Below are positions 1 to 4,718 of a stretch of DNA of 6,960 nucleotides, one piece after another. Under the pieces are notes generated by a model. That model worked only from the letters and a program-made list of their open reading frames with translations. It was not told where the DNA came from and made no database searches. Position numbers and translations under genes: made by a program. Origin of the DNA: Pseudomonadota bacterium (GTDB taxonomy: Bacteria > Pseudomonadota > Gammaproteobacteria > Burkholderiales > Burkholderiaceae_D); the NCBI GenBank assembly GCA_023409175.1, contig JAEYIG010000181.1, positions 1-6,960 of the forward strand, written 5' to 3'. Every line of letters begins with the position of its first letter. The first letter of the stretch is position 1.

Positions 1-206
1 CCGCCATTGTTTATCGAACAATTTACATTGGCAACACGTTTTCGGCCTTCTATAAAATGGGTGATGTCGCTTTCAAGCCATCCAACAGCTCGCGTGCCAA
101 GCCGAATGGGAGGATTCAGTTCTCCCATCTTGATGAGTTTGTATATTGTGGATTTGCTCAACCCGGTTCTTTTTCGAACCTCTGGAAGCCTCAAGATTGT
201 TTCCAT
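1..206 (-). CDS. alpA: AlpA-family transcriptional regulator / excisionase (C-terminus cut by window edge)
   Basis: A small DNA-binding protein of the AlpA family (MerR-like winged helix). Members either activate integrase/excision genes, as AlpA does for the CP4-57 prophage, or act as excisionases. I translated it directly from the minus strand: 68 residues are visible before the edge. It opens METILRLPEVRKRTGLSKST, then IYKLIKMGELNPPIRLGTRA, then VGWLESDITHFIEGRK. This matches the family pattern: a helix-turn-helix with T-G-L-S-x-S-T-I-Y, a wing with P-x-x-L-G-x-R-A-V-G-W, and a W-L-x-S-D-I helix ending near E-G-R-K. Family members are usually about 60-80 residues, so little is missing. The start at 206 is supported by AGGA (216-219) at 9-nt spacing and by the family N-terminus. 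It lies 128 bp beyond the 189-residue gene, same strand. A longer overlapping reading frame (73-291, minus) is a shadow. Confidence 0.88.
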   Translation of the reverse strand, partial: METILRLPEVRKRTGLSKSTIYKLIKMGELNPPIRLGTRAVGWLESDITHFIEGRKRVANVNCSINNG

Positions 207-278
207 ATTGTCGTTTCCTATAAAGTTGTATACCGATCATTGCGGTAAGTGAAACTTTAAGAAAACAAGACAATTGCC

Positions 279-306
279 AAAAGCAGCACAACCAGGCACG
301 TTGTGC
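279..306 (-). terminator. Possible weak terminator or operator dyad between the 189-aa gene and alpA
   Basis: GCACAAC (286-292) and GTTGTGC (300-306) form a perfect 7-bp inverted repeat with a 7-nt loop. Read on the minus strand it lies about 30 bp past the stop codon of the 189-residue gene and is followed within 3 nt by four T residues (279-282). The T run is short, so termination would be weak. The same dyad lies upstream of alpA and could instead be an operator. Which one cannot be told from sequence. Confidence 0.35.
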
Positions 307-334
307 AGCCTGCCAAGTTAAAAGTACATTGTGC

Positions 335-904
335 TTAGCTCGAGGTGGTTTTCATTCTGATGTATTCCCTGATCCATGCAAGTGGCTTGGACGTAGTGGG
401 AGCCAAGTCTCCATTTCCGTTACGTGACATTTCAACGATTTGCGGAGTAATGGCGAGAGCGGCAGTTGCCGCATTTTTCCAGGTCTGGTTTTCATACAAT
501 CGAATGGTTTCTTCTTTGAGCCGATCATATTTTGCAGCTCGTCCCAAGCCTCCTTTTCTTGCAATATCTTTTGGCTTTTGGGTTAGCTTTTCCACTTTTT
601 GGATAAGATGTTCCAATATTTTGTCTGTGCCATCATGTTCTAATTTGGTTGCTTCGATCATCAGCAAATCAACCTGCTCATTACTTGAAATGAATTGCTC
701 CCAATGCTGAAAAGTAGTTTTCAAATCCACCTGCGACTTTGCAAGCATCAATTCCAATATAAGAGGGTCATGTTTCCTATTGTGAATGGCATGGAATTCT
801 TCTTTTACTTTTTCGACATCTTCTTCGTGAAGTATTTCAAAAAATGGGGCGGTAATTTTATCGATGAACTCATCATCAAGCTCGTTGTTTAATTCTTGAT
901 TCAT
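335..904 (-). CDS. Hypothetical protein, 189 aa, of the integrated element
   Basis: I do not recognise a named family. The protein has 189 residues. The N-terminal half (about 1-110) is acidic and predicted helical, rich in E, D, L and K (for example residues 22-38 and 93-107), with no signal peptide or membrane segment. It carries two histidines in HAIHNRKHD (38-46), but I see no catalytic signature. At about 116-135 it becomes basic (R-K-G-G-L-G-R-A-A-K-Y-D-R-L-K). It then continues as an amphipathic helical segment with R-L-Y-E-N-Q-T-W-K-N-A-A-T-A-A (135-149) and a final W-I-R-E-Y-I-R (177-183). This C-terminal layout resembles helix-turn-helix-like tails I associate with small proteins of mobile elements, so DNA binding is plausible but is only inference. 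The start at 904 follows a weak GAG/GTGAG-type Shine-Dalgarno, and an in-frame stop immediately precedes it. The gene sits between int (97-bp gap) and alpA, same strand. Confidence 0.72.
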   Translation of the reverse strand: MNQELNNELDDEFIDKITAPFFEILHEEDVEKVKEEFHAIHNRKHDPLILELMLAKSQVDLKTTFQHWEQFISSNEQVDLLMIEATKLEHDGTDKILEHLIQKVEKLTQKPKDIARKGGLGRAAKYDRLKEETIRLYENQTWKNAATAALAITPQIVEMSRNGNGDLAPTTSKPLAWIREYIRMKTTSS

Positions 905-1000
905 TTATTTCTCACTCTTGGAATGAACGTGATTTGTTTTATATAACACTTCATTAATTTTCATTGTATTGTCATATAACCGGTTGAAAAAACGAACCCA

Positions 1001-2263
1001 TCAAACCACTCTCAAAGAAATAGCCCCTCCTGTTTTCATATGCTCCAGATAATCCGCCCACTTCTGCATCATTTTCAAACGGTCGCTCAGGTGTTTGGCA
1101 TCGTTATAGGCCGCTTCGATGGCATCGCCTTTCTTGTGGCCTAACTGCACTTCCACCAGTCGCGGACTGAAGCCCATTTCATTCAAACCCGTGCTGACTA
1201 CTCCACGCAAACCGTGGCCCGTCATGGCAAAACCCATGCGTTCGATTGCCTGCCCTATTGCCGCTTCACTCATTTTCAGTTGACCGGCAAATACGCTCGG
1301 GAATACAAGGTTTCCTGAATTGTCCTGCGACAGGGGTTTGATGTCATTCAGCATCTTCACCGCCTGAACCGGCAAAGGGATCATATGGATGTCCCTGTCC
1401 GACTTTTCAGGCTTGCGGTTCCAGATGCCCTTGTTCAGGTCGAAGTCACTCCATTGCGCATGGCGGACGCTGGTCTGTCTCATACCGGTATATAACAGCA
1501 TCCAGATCGCCGCTTTCGTCAGGACATGACCGCCATAGTTTTGCAATGCCTGAATGAACTGGGGCAGTTCATCAAAGGCGATCCGGGCCATGTGTTCCGT
1601 TTCATGCTTTGGTAAAAATTTTATAACCGAACGACAGGGGTTATTCAGGTTGAAGCTGCTGTTCTCGACATTCGCCAGATCGTAAACCTCGGCAGACCAC
1701 TGGCAGAGTTTCTTTGCCATATAGGTCATGGGCTTGCCCCGGCTGTTCACCTTGTCAGCTACCGACTTGAAGAGGCCATACAGTTCTTTTCCCTCAATGT
1801 CGGCGATATGCTTCTGGCCTATGGCCGGAAAAAGATGGAGTTCGAACTGGCGCAACATGGTATTGCGGTAGTCGTCAGTTGTCCGGCCTGCCTTGCTGGC
1901 ATGCAGTCGTCTGGCGACTTTTTCGAAGGTGTTCTCATCCTGAACCCTGACGGCTTCCACCTGTGCCAGTTTTGCGGCCTGCTGTTCCTTGCGGTTCTCT
2001 ACCGGGTCGATGCCCTCCGCTTTCAGCTTGCGGGCTTCCTCGCGTTTCTGGCGTGCCTGTTCAAGCGAGACGTCGGGATAAGCCCCGAACGAAAGGCGGC
2101 TTTCCTTGCCGTTTGCCTGCCGGAATTTCATGCGCCAGAGCCGTGAACCTGTCGGAAAGACTTCCAGATACAGGCCACCGCCGTCAAACAGTTTGTAGGA
2201 TTTGTCCTTCGGTTTGGCGTTTCTGACCTGTACGGGCGAAAGCGGTTTGATGATCTTTGCCAT
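1001..2263 (-). CDS. P4-type site-specific tyrosine integrase
   Basis: Catalyses integration and, with a directionality factor, excision of the element at a tRNA site through a covalent 3'-phosphotyrosine intermediate. The 420 residues match the usual length of P4-type integrases. Order of domains: an N-terminal arm-binding DUF4102-type domain (about 5-95, with K-L-F-D-G-G-G-L-Y-L-E-V at 24-35, W-R-M-K-F-R, and L-S-F-G-A-Y-P-D-V-S-L), a core-binding helical domain (about 110-215), and the catalytic domain (about 225-405). The catalytic set is visible: R262 in TGMR, a probable lysine at K287, H350 and R353 in HGLR, H376 in LGH, and the nucleophile Y386 in AAYND. It ends with the family hallmark M-M-Q-K-W-A-D-Y-L-E. 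The usual glutamate three residues after R262 is serine here. The start at 2263 has AAGGA (2273-2277) at 9-nt spacing. The gene looks intact and active. It reads away from tRNA-Thr, with putative arm sites between them. Confidence 0.95.
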   Translation of the reverse strand: MAKIIKPLSPVQVRNAKPKDKSYKLFDGGGLYLEVFPTGSRLWRMKFRQANGKESRLSFGAYPDVSLEQARQKREEARKLKAEGIDPVENRKEQQAAKLAQVEAVRVQDENTFEKVARRLHASKAGRTTDDYRNTMLRQFELHLFPAIGQKHIADIEGKELYGLFKSVADKVNSRGKPMTYMAKKLCQWSAEVYDLANVENSSFNLNNPCRSVIKFLPKHETEHMARIAFDELPQFIQALQNYGGHVLTKAAIWMLLYTGMRQTSVRHAQWSDFDLNKGIWNRKPEKSDRDIHMIPLPVQAVKMLNDIKPLSQDNSGNLVFPSVFAGQLKMSEAAIGQAIERMGFAMTGHGLRGVVSTGLNEMGFSPRLVEVQLGHKKGDAIEAAYNDAKHLSDRLKMMQKWADYLEHMKTGGAISLRVV

Positions 2264-2266
2264 ATC

Positions 2267-2349
2267 GGGGCATCCTTGAAAGGAATTTTGGGGGCATCCT
2301 CAAAATAAAATGGGGGCAAGCCCAGAATATGCCCCCAATCGTGCCCCCA
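2267..2349. repeat. GGGGGCA repeat cluster, probable integrase arm-type binding sites
   Basis: TGGGGGCA occurs at 2289-2296 and 2311-2318, and its inverse TGCCCCCA at 2330-2337 and 2342-2349. A fifth degenerate copy starts at 2267, where the 10-mer GGGGCATCCT (2267-2276) is repeated exactly at 2291-2300. The inner pair forms a perfect 8-bp dyad with an 11-nt loop. Known: tyrosine integrases bind short repeated arm sites flanking the core att site through their N-terminal domain. Inferred: these are the arm sites of the adjacent integrase. They cover the int promoter region, and the degenerate copy overlaps the int ribosome binding site, so integrase may also repress itself. A TTGACA hexamer on the minus strand (2361-2366) is a candidate -35 for int, but I see only a poor -10 match (CACGAT) beyond it. 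Confidence 0.7.
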
Positions 2350-2400
2350 AACAGGGTGGATGTCAACGGACGGAATCGGACTTTACGGAACGACAGACAC

Positions 2401-2437
2401 AAAAAAACCCGCATAACTCATTGAATTTATGCGGGTT
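2401..2437 (-). terminator. Rho-independent terminator downstream of tRNA-Thr
   Basis: AACCCGCATAA (2406-2416) pairs perfectly with TTATGCGGGTT (2427-2437) in an 11-bp stem with a 10-nt loop. Read on the minus strand the stem runs straight into seven T residues (2401-2407, partly within the stem). It starts 34 bp past the tRNA-Thr 3' end in the direction of transcription, so it most likely ends the tRNA transcript and shields int from read-through. Because it is so close to the expected crossover, it may itself belong to the element or to the att region. Confidence 0.85.
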
Positions 2438-2471
2438 AATGTACTTCTTGGGACGGCTTGAAATAATCTTT

Positions 2472-2547
<76 letters not shown>

Positions 2548-2552
2548 GAAGC

Positions 2553-2577
2553 GTGCATTGTAACAAAAAAAATGCAC
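2553..2577 (-). promoter_or_regulatory. Inverted repeat over the probable tRNA-Thr promoter
   Basis: GTGCATT (2553-2559) and AATGCAC (2571-2577) are a perfect 7-bp inverted repeat around an A-rich centre. Read on the minus strand, TACAAT (2557-2562) is a candidate -10 box ending about 10 bp before the tRNA 5' end, which suits a tRNA promoter with almost no leader. A GCGACA-like -35 would have a long 19-bp spacer. A better -10, TATAAT, lies further upstream (2593-2598, minus) without a good -35. The promoter position is therefore uncertain. The dyad itself is directly visible. Confidence 0.35.
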
Positions 2578-2705
2578 ATCTTGTCGCTATTCATTATATA
2601 AGATTGCCTGCTTTCTTCCTATTTATGATAAAAATCGTTTCGAACGTTTCCAAGTCACGTTGAAATGGATGTAAAACTCATGCTACTCCCCTTCAAGGAT
2701 CTTTT

Positions 2706-3443
2706 ATGAACAAATTTTTCAAACGGTTTGCACCGTGTTTTTTGCCTGTTTTTCTCTCTTTTTTCTGTTTCGCCGCCCAGGCGGCTGCCCCTTCTCCGGA
2801 AGCCAGAATTCAGCAGCGTCTGCAAAACTATCTTGGTGTGGATGTCCAGAAGAAGGATATTGTCAAAACGCCTTATATGGGGTTGTATGAAGTCCATGTC
2901 GGAAGCAATCTCATCTATACCGACAAGCAGGCGCAATATCTTTTCCTCGGCGAAATCATGAATCTGGAAACGAGGGAAAATTATACGGAGAACAAGCTCA
3001 GGCAAATCAGTTCCGTCAGTTTTAACGACCTTCCAAAGGATCTGGCGATCAAAATAGTGAAAGGGAACGGGAAACGGGCGATTGCCGTTTTTTCCGATCC
3101 GAACTGCCGTTATTGTAAGCAGTTTGAAAATACCCTGAAAGAAATCGACAATGTGACGGTTTACGTGTTTCCCTACAATATCCTCTCGGAAAATTCAGTC
3201 GAGATTTCGAAAAATGTCTGGTGTTCTGCCAATCCGGCAAAAGCCTGGGATGACTGGATGATAAACGGGACAACCCCTGCGAAGGCATCGGAAGATTGTT
3301 CTTTCCCGAATGAAAAGATTCGAGAATTGGGGAAAAAGTACAGGGTCTCGGGCACTCCAGCCATTTTCTTCATGGACAATACGCGTGTCTCAGGTGCAAT
3401 GGATGCACAATCGCTCGAAGAAAAGCTGAAGTCGCTGGAATGA
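2706..3443 (+). CDS. dsbC: Thiol:disulfide interchange protein DsbC (periplasmic disulfide isomerase)
   Basis: Rearranges wrong disulfides in exported proteins. In known systems it works as a periplasmic dimer kept reduced by DsbD. At 245 residues it is of usual length. A signal peptide spans 1-26 (MNKFFKR, a hydrophobic stretch, then AQA before A27). The N-terminal dimerisation domain is about 30-90, including G-L-Y-E-V and N-L-I-Y-T-D. A linker helix leads to the thioredoxin-fold domain (about 105-243). The active site is C134-R-Y-C137 in DPNCRYCKQFE. E. coli DsbC has CGYC, so the arginine is unusual. A second Cys pair (C173, C198) and the cis-proline T217-P218 match DsbC. Strong start: AAGGA (2695-2699) with 6-nt spacing. 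TATGAT (2624-2629) is a weak -10 candidate. The gene is monocistronic, converges on the transporter gene, and shares its terminator. Confidence 0.93.
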   Translation: MNKFFKRFAPCFLPVFLSFFCFAAQAAAPSPEARIQQRLQNYLGVDVQKKDIVKTPYMGLYEVHVGSNLIYTDKQAQYLFLGEIMNLETRENYTENKLRQISSVSFNDLPKDLAIKIVKGNGKRAIAVFSDPNCRYCKQFENTLKEIDNVTVYVFPYNILSENSVEISKNVWCSANPAKAWDDWMINGTTPAKASEDCSFPNEKIRELGKKYRVSGTPAIFFMDNTRVSGAMDAQSLEEKLKSLE

Positions 3444-3463
3444 TTATCTGAAATCCGGCACTC

Positions 3464-3507
3464 AATAAATCCCATCCATTGAAGAATATGGATGGGATTT
3501 ATTTTTT
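3464..3507. terminator. Shared bidirectional terminator between dsbC and the EamA transporter gene
   Basis: A 16-bp perfect stem, AATAAATCCCATCCAT (3464-3479) with its complement at 3488-3503, encloses an 8-nt loop. On the plus strand a T run (3502-3507) follows, 20 bp past the dsbC stop. On the minus strand the stem ends in ATTTATT, giving a poorer U tract. The transporter stop codon (3499-3501) lies inside the stem, so that gene ends within its own terminator. Confidence 0.88.
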
Positions 3508-4422
3508 GATAATCCTGCTGGCCATCGCCTTCAGAGAGGCAAAAGACATATTCTGGATGGACTTGCCTAAAATGATGACGGTCACGGCAAGGATGATCAT
3601 CAATATCCCGACGGCCATGTTGACGGTAAGCGGTTCCTTGAACACGACGATGCCGACAAAGACCGCTGTAACCGGTTCCAGTGCTCCCAGAATGGCGGTA
3701 ACGGTTGATCCGACATTATGTACGGCCCAAACCATGGCGACACACGATACGACGGTCGGGACGAGTGCCAGCATGATCACGTCGAACCATGACTCCAAAC
3801 CTGAGATCATTTGAAGGTTCGTCCCGAATTTCAGTTTGACAAAGAATATGCCACTTCCGACGAGCAGGGCATAAAACGTCAGTTTGTCCCCTTCCATCGT
3901 ATTGACCCGTGTTTTATTGACGCCGACGATGTAAAGCGCATAGGCCAGTGCGGACAGGAAAACGATGAATATGCCAAACATACTCAAAGGCATTCCTTTA
4001 TCCCCTTTGTAGAGCAAGCCGATTCCAACGAATGCAAGCATGATGGAGGCAACGGTTGCCCAGGTGATTTTCTCCCTGAAGAAAATGGCCATGATAAGCG
4101 TGACCAATATGGGATAGAAAAACAGGATGGTCGAGGCAATACCGGATTCCATGTACAGATAGCTCATGAAAAGAAACAGCGACGACAGTGCAAAGAGGCT
4201 TCCCAGCCCCATGAGGGGCAGAATGTCGGCACGTTCGATTTTGAATGATTTGCCGGATAGCTTCAGGATGGCTGCGAGAAACAGGGTCGCAAAAAAATAA
4301 CGATAGAACAGGATGCTATCGTAATGCATTCCGCGGGACATCAGGGGCAGCGTAAACAGGGGCACAAGCCCGTAAGTCGCGGAAGAAATACAGCCATAAA
4401 GGTAGCCTTTGACTTTATTCAT
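3499..4422 (-). CDS. EamA-family (DMT superfamily) inner-membrane transporter
   Basis: A 307-residue membrane protein with ten predicted transmembrane helices (roughly 7-27, 35-54, 66-88, 93-114, 118-138, 148-168, 181-197, 213-233, 237-261, 266-286) in two homologous EamA halves. Each half has the family's conserved late segment: Y-P-I-L-V-T-L-I-M-A-I-F-F-R-E-K (103-118) and E-P-V-T-A-V-F-V-G-I-V-V-F-K-E-P (249-264). The C-terminal tail is basic (R-I-I-K-K). Family members export or import amino acids, nucleotide sugars and other metabolites. The substrate here cannot be read from sequence. The start at 4422 gives the expected N-terminus, but no Shine-Dalgarno is visible ahead of it. A small bulged hairpin (about 4428-4447) sits just upstream. 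It diverges from metH, which may hint at amino-acid traffic, but that is speculation. Confidence 0.9.
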   Translation of the reverse strand: MNKVKGYLYGCISSATYGLVPLFTLPLMSRGMHYDSILFYRYFFATLFLAAILKLSGKSFKIERADILPLMGLGSLFALSSLFLFMSYLYMESGIASTILFFYPILVTLIMAIFFREKITWATVASIMLAFVGIGLLYKGDKGMPLSMFGIFIVFLSALAYALYIVGVNKTRVNTMEGDKLTFYALLVGSGIFFVKLKFGTNLQMISGLESWFDVIMLALVPTVVSCVAMVWAVHNVGSTVTAILGALEPVTAVFVGIVVFKEPLTVNMAVGILMIILAVTVIILGKSIQNMSFASLKAMASRIIKK

Positions 4423-4718
4423 TTTATTGTTGACGGTATTGCCGTAACAGACTGCAAAAAAGTCTCATCATACCGAGTTTCCGACTGGAAACCTCTATTT
4501 TTTCATTCCTGGTCGATCAATTCTTATATCGTTTATCAAATATAAAAGTAAAACCCTTTTGCCATTTTATATAGGCCAAATCTGACGATATTGGCTTTGG
4601 ACAATCAACATGAGGCCGCCCGTCGTCTGATCTCCTTGATTACAGTATAATTTTCACCTTGTTGCCCCGTTTTTGACGCGATCTTCTCCGGGAATAAATT
4701 ACAGTTATCATTAATAAA
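4423..4718. promoter_or_regulatory. Divergent intergenic region between the transporter gene and metH
   Basis: This 296-bp AT-rich region must hold promoters for both genes. On the plus strand TATAAT (4646-4651) is a perfect -10 hexamer, 67 bp before the metH start, but the sequence 16-18 bp upstream is a poor -35 match, so an activator may be needed. On the minus strand TATGAT (about 4467-4472) is a weak -10 candidate for the transporter gene. A 6-bp hairpin, GTTTCC/GGAAAC (4477-4492), is followed by a T run on the plus strand. I looked for a MetR-type TGAA-N5-TTCA box, a cobalamin riboswitch B12 box, and an SAH-riboswitch core, and saw none. Confidence 0.45.

Noticed and set aside
73..291. 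72-aa minus-strand open frame
   Set aside because: It overlaps the AlpA gene in another frame. The AlpA frame (start 206) has a ribosome binding site and a clear family match, and this one has no recognisable features.
978..985. Palindrome AACCGGTT past the integrase stop, as a terminator
   Set aside because: An 8-bp palindrome with no loop and no following T run on the minus strand. Probably chance.
1808..2226. Plus-strand frames of 112 and 87 aa
   Set aside because: Antisense to the integrase gene, with no ribosome binding site or domain.
2706..2768. DsbC as a lipoprotein because of Cys11 and Cys21 in the signal peptide
   Set aside because: The residues before either Cys do not fit a lipobox, and a normal AQA signal-peptidase I site follows at 24-26.
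3811..4248. 145-aa plus-strand frame
   Set aside because: Antisense to the EamA transporter gene. Its composition (many D, H, Q) is typical of a frame opposite hydrophobic codons.
4575..4595. GCCAA/TTGGC inverted repeat as a riboswitch or terminator
   Set aside because: Only a 5-bp stem with an 11-nt loop and no T run. I could not match it to a known riboswitch core.
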